Positions 1-7,144 of a DNA stretch of 18,379 bases are shown here, piece by piece. Location: assembly GCA_013911545.1 (NCBI GenBank), contig JACETA010000005.1, positions 1-18,379 on the forward strand, in the 5' to 3' direction. Below the pieces are notes generated by a model that saw only the letters and a list, made by a program, of their open reading frames with translations, was not told the DNA's origin and made no database searches. A program made the translations under genes and the position numbers. The stretch is from Chloroflexota bacterium (lineage in GTDB: Bacteria; Chloroflexota; Dehalococcoidia; Lucifugimonadales; Lucifugimonadaceae). Each line of letters begins with the position of its first letter. Position 1 is the stretch's first letter.

Positions 1-427
1 GGATTAAGCTAGACAATGAATCATTAGCAACAATTTCTGATAACTTTAATTTAAAAGCATTTATAGATAATTTATTAAAATTTATAAGCTCACTTAAAGA
101 ATTTTTGCTTTCTAAAAAAATAGATTTAGAATTATTAAACCATTCATTTGCTTGCGTAATAGATATTTCACTAATTGACTCGCCAAGTTTAATATTCATA
201 TCTTCAGAGGCCTCGAGCTGCATAGCAAGAAATTTTTCTTCTTCCTGCTTTAGAAGATCATTTTTACCTATTTCAGAAAGATAAGTTTTTACAGAATCTT
301 GAGTTAAGTCCGTTTCATATTCATTATTCTCATTGATGCCGTCACTATTATCTATCGAATTTTCAATCTTTGGAACATTAAAAACTGACTGCTCATCGGT
401 CATATTTTCGTTATTAATTTCACTCAT
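1..427 (-). CDS. rpoD: Primary-type RNA polymerase sigma factor, N-terminal part (truncated by window edge)
   Basis: The minus strand is open from an ATG at 425-427 to the window edge, giving 142 residues of a longer protein. After an acidic, Asn-rich leader of about 45 residues comes a stretch with the look of sigma-70 region 1.2: DSVKTYLSEIG, then KNDLLKQEEEKFLAMQLE. This region contacts the promoter discriminator and is typical of group 1 and 2 sigma factors. The Lys/Leu/Ser-rich stretch that follows would be the start of the variable spacer between regions 1.2 and 2. Regions 2-4 lie outside the window, so a housekeeping factor cannot be told from a group 2 paralogue. No Shine-Dalgarno sequence is visible, and a TATAAT sits only 6 bp before the ATG, so the mRNA is probably leaderless. 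The gene is divergent from the aminotransferase at 537. Confidence 0.72.
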   Translation of the reverse strand, partial: MSEINNENMTDEQSVFNVPKIENSIDNSDGINENNEYETDLTQDSVKTYLSEIGKNDLLKQEEEKFLAMQLEASEDMNIKLGESISEISITQANEWFNNSKSIFLESKNSLSELINFNKLSINAFKLKLSEIVANDSLSSLI

Positions 428-433
428 ATTTAA

Positions 434-439
434 ATTATA
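434..439 (-). promoter_or_regulatory. -10 box TATAAT of the sigma factor gene (leaderless)
   Basis: On the minus strand a perfect TATAAT is followed by TTAAAT and then the ATG. Transcription starting about 7 bp after the box would begin at or next to the start codon. No good -35 hexamer is seen at 16-18 bp. Confidence 0.5.
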
Positions 440-479
440 GTTGAGCGTATTGTTGGAAATGCTACCAAAATGTTAAATC

Positions 480-507
480 TTGAAAACTTTTAGTTTTAAG
501 TTAATAA
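480..507 (+). promoter_or_regulatory. Putative promoter of the aminotransferase/amidohydrolase pair
   Basis: TTGAAA (480-485) and TAATAA (502-507) are separated by 16 bp. Transcription would start around 514, leaving a short leader that carries the GAAAGG ribosome site at 523-528. The -10 match is imperfect in an AT-rich background. Confidence 0.35.
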
Positions 508-536
508 TCTATATATTAGTTAGAAAGGTTATTAAC

Positions 537-1730
537 ATGTCTACAGAAAATTTCAGTTTTGATAATTTTTTTTCAAAAGGCTCTAAAGAACAAGAGATAT
601 CAAGTCCCGTTCACGCCAAATATGATTTTGCGGTTGCATATCCTGCCCCTGAAACAATCCCATCCAAAGGATTACTAGAAGGTTTATCAAAAGGGCTTGA
701 AAGAGAAGGGAAGGACTTAGCATATTACCCAGATCCATTTGGGTCTAAAGAATTAAGAACACTAGTTAAAGAAAAATTAAAAAAAGATAGAAATATTGAC
801 ACTTCAGTTGAAGAAATTTTAATTACTCATGGTTCAGGTGAAGCTAACAATCTCTTAATACAAAATCTAACTGACCCTGGAGATACAGTTATTACTGAAC
901 AATTTGTTTATCTAGGAACCTTAAATCAGTTGCAAAAGGCAGATGCAGATATTGTTGGAGCAAAAATGGATGATGAAGGTATTATTCCAGGAGATCTTGA
1001 TGAACTTATTCAAAAATTAATTAATGAGGGTAAAAATATCAAATATTTGTATACAATACCTGAATTTCAAAATCCAACAGGCTCTACTATGCCACTACAA
1101 AGAAGGAAGGATGTTTTAAGGATTCTTAAAAAATATAATCTTCCCCTACTTGAAGATGATTGCTATGTAGACTTAAGGTTTGAGGGTGAGACGCAGCCCT
1201 CATACAAATCGTTAGATAAAGATGGTTCAGTAGTTTATGTTGCATCTTTTTCAAAACTTATTGCTCCAGGATTAAGAATGGGTTATGTTAATGCTCCCAT
1301 AGAAGTAATGAAAAGGCTTAACTACTTAAAAACATCAGGTCCAAGTCAATTTGTATCACTTGCAATTGAAAATTTTTTAAAAAAAGAAATGAATTCGCAT
1401 ATTGAAAAAACAACTTCACTTTTGAGGGAAAAAAGAGACGCTATGGTTTCATCTTTAGGTGAAAATTTTGGTGGCCTAGATATTAAATGGACAATCCCAG
1501 AAGGTGGTTGTTATTTATGGATTACTTTTCCAGAAAATATAGATATGGATTCTTTACAGCAATATTGTTTTGATAATGGGGTTGGGTATCTTTCAGGACA
1601 GAAGTTTTCTCCAAATGGAGACTCTGGACACAATTCTGCTAGATTATGTTTTGCATACGAAACACCTGAAAAAAATCGAGAGGGTATAAATAAATTTGCT
1701 GAACTTTTAAGACAAAAAAAAGTTATTTAA
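537..1730 (+). CDS. PLP-dependent class I/II aminotransferase (MocR/LysN-like catalytic domain)
   Basis: This is a 397-residue fold-type I aminotransferase, which would move an amino group between an amino acid and a 2-oxo acid in the cytosol. Visible landmarks are THGSGEANN (98-105), EFQNPTG (176-182) with the substrate/PLP Asn, LEDDCYVDLRF (205-215) with the PLP Asp, and VASFSK with the Schiff-base Lys at 240. R247 follows as the phosphate ligand, and ARLCFAYE lies near the C-terminus. The pattern resembles 2-aminoadipate/aromatic aminotransferases (LysN/AraT type) and the catalytic half of MocR regulators. No N-terminal GntR helix-turn-helix is present, so it is an enzyme and not a regulator. 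I chose the ATG at 537 over a TTG at 480 because GAAAGG (523-528) stands 8 bp before it and the upstream extension is not family-like. Its stop overlaps the next start (TAATG). The substrate cannot be told from sequence. Confidence 0.85.
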   Translation: MSTENFSFDNFFSKGSKEQEISSPVHAKYDFAVAYPAPETIPSKGLLEGLSKGLEREGKDLAYYPDPFGSKELRTLVKEKLKKDRNIDTSVEEILITHGSGEANNLLIQNLTDPGDTVITEQFVYLGTLNQLQKADADIVGAKMDDEGIIPGDLDELIQKLINEGKNIKYLYTIPEFQNPTGSTMPLQRRKDVLRILKKYNLPLLEDDCYVDLRFEGETQPSYKSLDKDGSVVYVASFSKLIAPGLRMGYVNAPIEVMKRLNYLKTSGPSQFVSLAIENFLKKEMNSHIEKTTSLLREKRDAMVSSLGENFGGLDIKWTIPEGGCYLWITFPENIDMDSLQQYCFDNGVGYLSGQKFSPNGDSGHNSARLCFAYETPEKNREGINKFAELLRQKKVI

Positions 1731-2887
1731 TGAATAGAATTCTCCCAGATTATTTACACGATGAGGTCGTTACAGTAAGGAGAGATTTGCATAAAATTCC
1801 TGAAACAGCTTTTAAAGAATTAAAGACCTCTGAATATATTAAAAATTACTTGAGTTCAAACAATATCAAATTTGAGGCAGGTATTGCTACAACAGGCATA
1901 GTAGTGGAAGTTGTTGGCGGAAAAAAAGGTGAAAATGTTTTAGGTTTACGTGCTGATATTGATGCATTGCCAATAAAAGAAGAAACAAACCTTGATTTTA
2001 AATCTAGTAACGGAAATATGCATGCCTGTGGTCATGATGGACATGTTGCTATGATGTTAGTTTCCCTTAAACATATAAATTCAAAAAAAGATGAATTCGC
2101 GGGAACATTAAAAGTTATTTTTCAGCCTGCAGAGGAAGAAATTGGTGGCGCAAAGGTAATGATTGAGCAGAGACCAGAATTTTTTAGTGATCTTACCCAC
2201 ATATTTGGATTTCATATTTGGAATCAGATTGATTTAGGAAAAATAGCTTTTAATGACTCGACTGTATTTGTAAGTGCAGATACTTTTGAAATTGAATTAT
2301 TTGGCAAAGGCGGACATGGGGCAATGCCACATCTTAATATTGACCCTATTTTCATTGCAGCAAATTTAATAGTTTCTGCACAATCAATTGTAAGTAGAAG
2401 AAAAAATCCAGGTAAATTAGGTGTTATTACTTTTGGTAAAATTGATGGTGGCTCTGCTGCTAATATTACTCCTAAATCAGTTAAATTGATGGGTACTATA
2501 AGAGCTCAAGACAAAGAAATAAGAGAATTTTTAATTAATGAATTAGAGGCTTTAGTTGAAAATTTACCAAAAAGTTTTGGAGGTACTGGTGAATTTATTA
2601 AGACTAGTGGAACAGGGCCAGTTATAAATAATAAAACTTTTGCAAATCAAGTTTATTCAATTGCTGATGAAATTTTTGGTGACAATACATCAATAAAGGT
2701 TGATCCTGTCAGTGTTGCAGATGATATGTCAGAATTTATGGATTTAGCACCTTCAGTTTACGCACTTTTAGGTGGAAAAAAAGATAATTCAGAAATGCAT
2801 CATAATTCAAAGTTTGATTTTGATGAAAAATGTTTATCGTATGGCATTGAATTTATAAATAATCTAATATTTAAAATCCTAATTTAA
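1730..2887 (+). CDS. M20D-family amidohydrolase (N-acyl-amino-acid / hippurate-type hydrolase)
   Basis: This is a 385-residue metallo-amidohydrolase of the peptidase M20D group. It would release an amino acid from an N-acyl or peptide-like conjugate. Signatures are GLRADIDALPI (72-82), MHACGHDGH (97-105) with metal ligands C100 and H102, FQPAEEE (131-137) with the catalytic and metal Glu pair, FGFHIW (159-164) with H162, GKGGHGAMPH in the dimerisation/lid domain, and MHHNSKF (356-362) with the last ligand His. Cys as the first ligand is the M20D hallmark. Length and all ligands are normal, so it should be active. The start codon shares one base with the stop of the aminotransferase, implying translational coupling: deacylation could feed transamination. 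The exact acyl substrate is unknown. Its last 4 bases overlap the convergent SDR gene. Confidence 0.88.
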   Translation: MNRILPDYLHDEVVTVRRDLHKIPETAFKELKTSEYIKNYLSSNNIKFEAGIATTGIVVEVVGGKKGENVLGLRADIDALPIKEETNLDFKSSNGNMHACGHDGHVAMMLVSLKHINSKKDEFAGTLKVIFQPAEEEIGGAKVMIEQRPEFFSDLTHIFGFHIWNQIDLGKIAFNDSTVFVSADTFEIELFGKGGHGAMPHLNIDPIFIAANLIVSAQSIVSRRKNPGKLGVITFGKIDGGSAANITPKSVKLMGTIRAQDKEIREFLINELEALVENLPKSFGGTGEFIKTSGTGPVINNKTFANQVYSIADEIFGDNTSIKVDPVSVADDMSEFMDLAPSVYALLGGKKDNSEMHHNSKFDFDEKCLSYGIEFINNLIFKILI

Positions 2888-3678
2888 ACAACTGGCGAAA
2901 CACCGCCATCTATATTTATGGCTGTCCCAGTTATATAACCTGATAAATCCGAACTCAAATAAGTAATTAAAGACGCAGCTTCTTTTGCTTCACCGACCCT
3001 GTTCCCTAAAGGAACAGATTGGCCTAATTCTTTATAAAAGTTTTCTAAAGTTAAAGATGGTTCGTCCTTTAATCTTATTTCATACCTTTTTCTATGTTGT
3101 CCAGATTTAAAAAGCCCCACACAAACCGTGTTAACTCTTATATTGAATTCACTTAGTTCCTTAGATGTAGCTTTGGTCAATGAAATTCCAGCAGCCCTGG
3201 ATACAGAAGTTGGGACTGTATTTGCTCCAGATGCCTTACCTCCTGGAGTAGTAATATTTATTATTGAGCCTCCACCATTCTTTTTCATAGAAGGCACAAC
3301 AGCTTGAGTCATATATATAGCTCCAAAGAGTTTAGTTCCTAAGTCCTCATTCATTAATTTTTCAGTAATATTCATAATTGGGTGAGCTGAAGATGTTCCT
3401 GCATTATTAACTAAAATGTCTACATTTCCCTTGCTTTCAATTATTTTTGAAATAGTATCTTTAACTTCAATTTCATTTCTTACGTCAACAGAATGGACAT
3501 CTACATCCTTATTTGAAGATTTTTTAATTTCATCTTTTGCTTTGTTTAGGTTCTCAATATTTCTCGCAAATATAGATACATTTGCACCTTCTTCAGCCAT
3601 AATTCTTGCTGTCTCTTTTCCAATCCCGTCACTACCACCAGTTATAATAACTATTTTACCTTCTAAATTTAAATTCAA
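2884..3678 (-). CDS. SDR-family oxidoreductase-like protein with degenerate catalytic site
   Basis: This is a 264-residue classical short-chain dehydrogenase/reductase fold. It has the glycine-rich nucleotide motif TGGSDGIG (13-20), an NNAG at 91-94, a Rossmann core, and the C-terminal strand and turn GYITGTAINIDGG that is normal in the family. The active-site segment is odd. By alignment with S-x12-Y-x3-K, the positions carry T144, T157 and R161, so the catalytic Tyr and Lys are both missing. NAD(P) binding is probably kept, but normal SDR catalysis is doubtful. It may be a non-canonical enzyme or a binding/regulatory homologue. The start is TTG at 3678, supported by AAAGGGGG ending 7 bp upstream and by the N-terminus LEGKIVIITGG falling at the usual distance. 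It is divergent from the hydroxy-acid dehydrogenase across 54 bp and overlaps the amidohydrolase 3' end. Confidence 0.85.
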   Translation of the reverse strand: MNLNLEGKIVIITGGSDGIGKETARIMAEEGANVSIFARNIENLNKAKDEIKKSSNKDVDVHSVDVRNEIEVKDTISKIIESKGNVDILVNNAGTSSAHPIMNITEKLMNEDLGTKLFGAIYMTQAVVPSMKKNGGGSIINITTPGGKASGANTVPTSVSRAAGISLTKATSKELSEFNIRVNTVCVGLFKSGQHRKRYEIRLKDEPSLTLENFYKELGQSVPLGNRVGEAKEAASLITYLSSDLSGYITGTAINIDGGVSPVV

Positions 3679-3714
3679 TTGATTTCCCCCTTTGGTTAAG
3701 ATATATTTTTATTT

Positions 3715-3724
3715 GATTATAATC
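3715..3724. promoter_or_regulatory. Palindromic -10 box shared by divergent SDR and hydroxy-acid dehydrogenase genes
   Basis: GATTATAATC is its own reverse complement and holds a perfect TATAAT on each strand. On the plus strand TATAAT (3718-3723) lies 9 bp before the ATG at 3733, which would give a leaderless mRNA. On the minus strand it lies about 37 bp before the TTG, giving a short leader that carries AAAGGGGG. A partial -35 (ATGAAA, 17 bp away) is seen for the minus strand and only poor ones for the plus strand. Confidence 0.55.
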
Positions 3725-3732
3725 ACAAAAAT

Positions 3733-4914
3733 ATGAATTTCATAAAATTTAAACTTAAAAGTTCTAACGCATTGGATAATTGTAATAATTACTATGATTT
3801 TAGAAAGCTTGCTAAGAAAAAAATACCATCACCTATTTTTCATTATATAGATGGAGCTGCAGAAGACGAAGTAACTTATGACAGAAACAATAATGCTTTT
3901 AATGATATTGATTTAATACCTAATGTTTTAAGGGGAGTTGAAGACATTGACCTTTCAACTACTGTTTTTGGAAAAAAGTTAGACATGCCAATATTTTGTT
4001 CTCCAACTGCTTTACAAAGATTATTTCATTATGATGGAGAAAGGGCTGTAGCAAAAGCAGCTAAAGAATTTAAAACAATGTTTGGCGTATCAACCTTATC
4101 TACAATACCGGTTGAAGAATTATCTCAAATTGATACTCCCAAATTATTTCAATTTTATTATCACAAAGATCAGGGTTTAAATGATGCAATTCTTCAAAAA
4201 GCAAAAGATTCTAAATTTGATGTACTTGCATTAACTGTAGATACAATTGTTGCTGGTAACCGTGAAAGAGATTTGAAAACTGGCTTTAAATCTCCGCCTG
4301 AATTAACGTTAAGCACTATGCTTGAATATGCTCTAAAGCCATCTTGGGCATTAAATTATCTTTTAAGAAGTAAATTTGAGTTACCACTTGTTAAGGATCA
4401 TGTTACTGAACTTTCTGATGTAGCAATGTCTATAAGTAATTACTTTTCTACTTATTTAGATCAATCTATGAATTGGAATGATGCTGAAAGGTTAAGATCT
4501 AAATGGGGGGGTCATTTTGCTTTAAAAGGGATAATGAGTGTTGAGGATGCAAAAAAAGCAGTAGATATAGGTTGTACGGGGATTATAATTTCTAATCACG
4601 GAGGGAGGCAATTAGATGGGTCTAGAGCATCATTAGATCAATTATCTGAAATTGTTGATGCCGTAGGGGACAAGTTGGAAGTTATTTTAGACGGAGGTAT
4701 TCATAGGGGAACTCACATTTTAAAAGCATTGTCATTGGGTGCAAAAGCTGTTGGTGGTGGAAGAATGTATTTATATGCGCTTGCTGCTGCAGGCCAAAAA
4801 GGCGTGGAAAAAGCTCTAGGAATATACAGGCAAGAACTTGAAAGAGATATGAAATTAATGGGCTGCACAAAATTAAGTGATTTAAATAAAGGTAACTTAA
4901 GGTTTAGGAAATAA
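3733..4914 (+). CDS. FMN-dependent alpha-hydroxy-acid dehydrogenase (L-lactate dehydrogenase / glycolate oxidase family)
   Basis: This is a 393-residue TIM-barrel flavoenzyme that oxidises a 2-hydroxy acid (such as L-lactate, glycolate or mandelate) to the 2-oxo acid. Family residues are in place: FHYIDGAAEDE with Y38, SPTALQ (90-95), FQFYYHKD with Q140 and Y142, LTVDT (167-171), GNRERD (175-180), and LKGIMS with the flavin Lys K265. The catalytic base is H289 in NHGGRQLDG, with substrate Arg R292. LDGGIHRG (319-326) and the GGGR phosphate site (341-344) follow. The barrel is complete and should be active. No long signal peptide or membrane segment is visible, so it is probably peripheral or cytosolic. 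The electron acceptor (quinone, cytochrome or oxygen) and exact substrate cannot be read. There is no Shine-Dalgarno sequence, and a TATAAT 9 bp upstream suggests leaderless expression. It ends 1 bp from the convergent alcohol dehydrogenase. Confidence 0.88.
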   Translation: MNFIKFKLKSSNALDNCNNYYDFRKLAKKKIPSPIFHYIDGAAEDEVTYDRNNNAFNDIDLIPNVLRGVEDIDLSTTVFGKKLDMPIFCSPTALQRLFHYDGERAVAKAAKEFKTMFGVSTLSTIPVEELSQIDTPKLFQFYYHKDQGLNDAILQKAKDSKFDVLALTVDTIVAGNRERDLKTGFKSPPELTLSTMLEYALKPSWALNYLLRSKFELPLVKDHVTELSDVAMSISNYFSTYLDQSMNWNDAERLRSKWGGHFALKGIMSVEDAKKAVDIGCTGIIISNHGGRQLDGSRASLDQLSEIVDAVGDKLEVILDGGIHRGTHILKALSLGAKAVGGGRMYLYALAAAGQKGVEKALGIYRQELERDMKLMGCTKLSDLNKGNLRFRK

Positions 4915-4915
4915 T

Positions 4916-6034
4916 TTACGGCTCTATCATTGCCCTTGTTATAGTATTGTCTGCATTATCTCCAAGCCAATCTGATTTTTCAAAAGCTTCATTTATATCT
5001 TCTAATTTAAATCTATGTGAAACTAATGAAGTTAAAGGAAATTCATCCTTTGTTCTTTCAAGGAAATCTCCACATTTAGGTAGGATCCATGGATTATAAT
5101 GCTGGAAATTTGTCATTCTTATTTGTTTTGAAACTAAGAAGTTTGTATCTACGTTTATAAATGAATTTTCTGCAATACTCCCAATTTCTAAATACTTTCC
5201 TCGCATCCTCACCATTTTTAGCCCTTCCTCAACAACAGCTGGGAAGCCAACCAATTCAATAGCTATATCTGCTCCTATCCCATCAGTAAAATCATGCACA
5301 TAATCAACTCTTTCTTGACTAGATTTAATTTCGCTTATGTTTATAGTTTTGCTTGCTCCGCATTTTTTTGCCAATTCAAGTCTAGATTTATGACCATCAA
5401 TAACAATAACTTCATTAGCCCCCATGCTTCTAGCTACAGCTGTAGCATAAATACCCAATGCACCGGCACCCTGAATGACAATATTGTCCCCAAAATTTAT
5501 TTTTCCTACATCAAAAGCTTCAACAACTTGTGCAAGAGCACAATTTAAAGAAACTAAAGCATCATCTTCAAGTGATTTTGGTGAATGAAATACAAAGTGA
5601 GGGGCTCTTAAAACAAAATATTGAGAATAACCCGAGTTGCAATATTTAAAATCATTATAAGGAATTCTTGATCTAAATTTACATGCACCAAATTCGCCCC
5701 TAATACAGTTGTAGCAGCTAATGCAAGGGAAGAAGAATGGGAAAATAACCCTATCTCCTTCTTTAAGTGGTTTTTTTAATGAGTCAGTTTTTATTTTTTT
5801 TCCAAGACTGTGTACCACCCCGGTCATTTCATGGCCCATTGCTAAAGGTCCTCTTTCAGGTGAATTTTCATCTCTTCCGTCACCACGTGTAATATGCAGG
5901 TCTGATCCACAAATTCCTGTAGCAGTAACTCTTACAACTATTTCATCATCACCAGGCTCATAAACTGGCAATTCTACTAATTCCCATTTTTTAGATTTAT
6001 CGAACCACAGACCAGATAATCCTTTTTCTGACAT
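4916..6034 (-). CDS. Zinc-dependent alcohol dehydrogenase (MDR superfamily)
   Basis: This is a 372-residue medium-chain dehydrogenase that would oxidise an alcohol, polyol or hydroxy compound with NAD(P). Catalytic zinc ligands are C42 in GICGSD and H68-E69 in MGHEMTG. The structural zinc lobe has four Cys at 104, 107, 110 and 118. The nucleotide fold shows IQGAGALGIYA (187-197), with an acidic residue in VIVIDGHKSR after the second strand, which suggests NAD. The N-terminus resembles the threonine/sorbitol-type branch, but the substrate is not identifiable. The start is supported by AGGAG 5 bp before the ATG. It is divergent from the threonine-synthase-like gene (24 bp between start codons) and its stop is 1 bp from the convergent hydroxy-acid dehydrogenase. 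Confidence 0.87.
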   Translation of the reverse strand: MSEKGLSGLWFDKSKKWELVELPVYEPGDDEIVVRVTATGICGSDLHITRGDGRDENSPERGPLAMGHEMTGVVHSLGKKIKTDSLKKPLKEGDRVIFPFFFPCISCYNCIRGEFGACKFRSRIPYNDFKYCNSGYSQYFVLRAPHFVFHSPKSLEDDALVSLNCALAQVVEAFDVGKINFGDNIVIQGAGALGIYATAVARSMGANEVIVIDGHKSRLELAKKCGASKTINISEIKSSQERVDYVHDFTDGIGADIAIELVGFPAVVEEGLKMVRMRGKYLEIGSIAENSFINVDTNFLVSKQIRMTNFQHYNPWILPKCGDFLERTKDEFPLTSLVSHRFKLEDINEAFEKSDWLGDNADNTITRAMIEP

Positions 6035-6043
6035 AAAAACTCC

Positions 6044-6049
6044 TATACT
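6044..6049 (+). promoter_or_regulatory. -10 box TATACT of the threonine-synthase-like gene (leaderless)
   Basis: TATACT is followed by 9 bp and then the ATG at 6059, the same spacing as at the hydroxy-acid dehydrogenase. No Shine-Dalgarno sequence is present. A leaderless transcript is likely. Confidence 0.45.
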
Positions 6050-6058
6050 ATTACTAAT

Positions 6059-7144
6059 ATGGATTATACATATATTTGCATAGACTGTAAGAAAGTCTCT
6101 GAACCAGAATTCTATAAATTAAAATGTACAAATGGTGATTGTGAATTTTCTGATACATCTTGCTTTGATATAGTCTTTGACAAAACTAATATATCTCCCA
6201 AATTTGAATCTTACTATTTAGGTGAGGGAAATACGCCAACGATTGACATAAGTAAAAAATTTCCTGAACTTTTATCTGCAAACATTAAGTTAGAGTATTA
6301 TTCTCCGACAGGTTCATTTAAAGATCGCGGCACTAGTGTTTTAATTAAACAAGCATATCAAAATGGAGTAAAAGAGTTTGCTGAAGACTCTTCTGGGAAT
6401 GCGGGAGCTTCAATGTCTGCTTATGCAGCGAATATTGGTATTAAAGCACATATTTTTACACCTAGTTCAACTCCAGATAATAAAAAAAATCAGATCAAAA
6501 TTTTTGGTTCAAAATTACATCTAATCGATGGGCCCAGAGAAAATTCAACTATAGAAGTTAAGAAATTTACTAAATCTAGCGGCATAACTTATCTATCACA
6601 TAATTATAATCCTTTTTTTATTGAAGGTATGAAAAGTTTTGGAGATGAAGTTTTTAACGAGTTCGGTCCTTCTATCACAGATATAGTTATACCAGTTGGA
6701 AATGGGTCATTGCTGATTGGTGTAAAAAAAGCATATGAGGAAATGATTAATTTAAAAAAAATCTCAAAAATACCAAAAATTCACTGTGTACAAGTTGAAG
6801 GGTTTTCACCAATTGTTAATAAAATAAATAATCAGGATTGGAAATTTAATCAATTTTCAACAACATTAGCAGGTGGTATTGCTGTAACTAATCCTCCCAG
6901 AATTAACCAGGCCGTTGAAGCTGTCAAGAATAGTTCTGGTTCAGGTATAGAAGTATCAGAAAAGGAAATTATTGGATGGCATAGAAAATTAGCAAAATGG
7001 GGGTTTTTATCTGAAATTACTTGCGCCGCTGCAATGGCAGGAACTGAAAAATTAATCCAAGCAGGTACACTTAATAAAAATTCTAGAGTAGTTATACCCA
7101 TTACTGGCTCTGGGCTTAAAGATATCGATAAAGTTAATTTTTAA
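6059..7144 (+). CDS. thrC: Threonine synthase-like PLP enzyme (fold type II)
   Basis: This is a 361-residue fold-type II PLP enzyme. Threonine synthase converts O-phosphohomoserine to threonine. The N-terminus carries C7, C10, C23 and C28 in the layout of the short Cys-rich, zinc-ribbon-like region common in this group. LGEGNTP (54-60) follows, then SPTGSFKDRG (82-91) with the PLP Lys at K88, SSGNAG (111-116) binding the substrate/PLP ring, and PVGNGS as the phosphate loop. The C-terminal ITGSG holds the Ser/Thr that contacts the pyridine nitrogen. Length and motifs fit threonine synthase, but related ammonia-lyases and cysteate synthase share them, so the assignment is probable and not certain. 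There is no homoserine pathway gene nearby. The start has no Shine-Dalgarno sequence but a TATACT 9 bp upstream. The 3' end overlaps the convergent aminotransferase by 11 bp. Confidence 0.8.
   Translation: MDYTYICIDCKKVSEPEFYKLKCTNGDCEFSDTSCFDIVFDKTNISPKFESYYLGEGNTPTIDISKKFPELLSANIKLEYYSPTGSFKDRGTSVLIKQAYQNGVKEFAEDSSGNAGASMSAYAANIGIKAHIFTPSSTPDNKKNQIKIFGSKLHLIDGPRENSTIEVKKFTKSSGITYLSHNYNPFFIEGMKSFGDEVFNEFGPSITDIVIPVGNGSLLIGVKKAYEEMINLKKISKIPKIHCVQVEGFSPIVNKINNQDWKFNQFSTTLAGGIAVTNPPRINQAVEAVKNSSGSGIEVSEKEIIGWHRKLAKWGFLSEITCAAAMAGTEKLIQAGTLNKNSRVVIPITGSGLKDIDKVNF
6063..6090 (-). promoter_or_regulatory. Promoter of the zinc alcohol dehydrogenase, inside the opposing gene
   Basis: On the minus strand, TTACAG (6085-6090) and TATAAT (6063-6068) are 16 bp apart. 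They lie within the first codons of the divergent gene at 6059. Transcription would start near 6055 and give a leader of about 20 bases with AGGAG just before the ATG. Confidence 0.45.

Noticed and set aside
480..536. TTG-initiated N-terminal extension of the first aminotransferase, looking like a hydrophobic segment
   Set aside because: A good ribosome site (GAAAGG) stands 8 bp before the ATG at 537, and the extension overlaps probable promoter sequence. Family proteins do not carry a membrane segment there.
4682..4870. Minus-strand open frame inside the hydroxy-acid dehydrogenase, and similar ones inside the alcohol dehydrogenase and dnaN
   Set aside because: They lie opposite well-conserved genes, have no ribosome sites and show no recognisable protein features.
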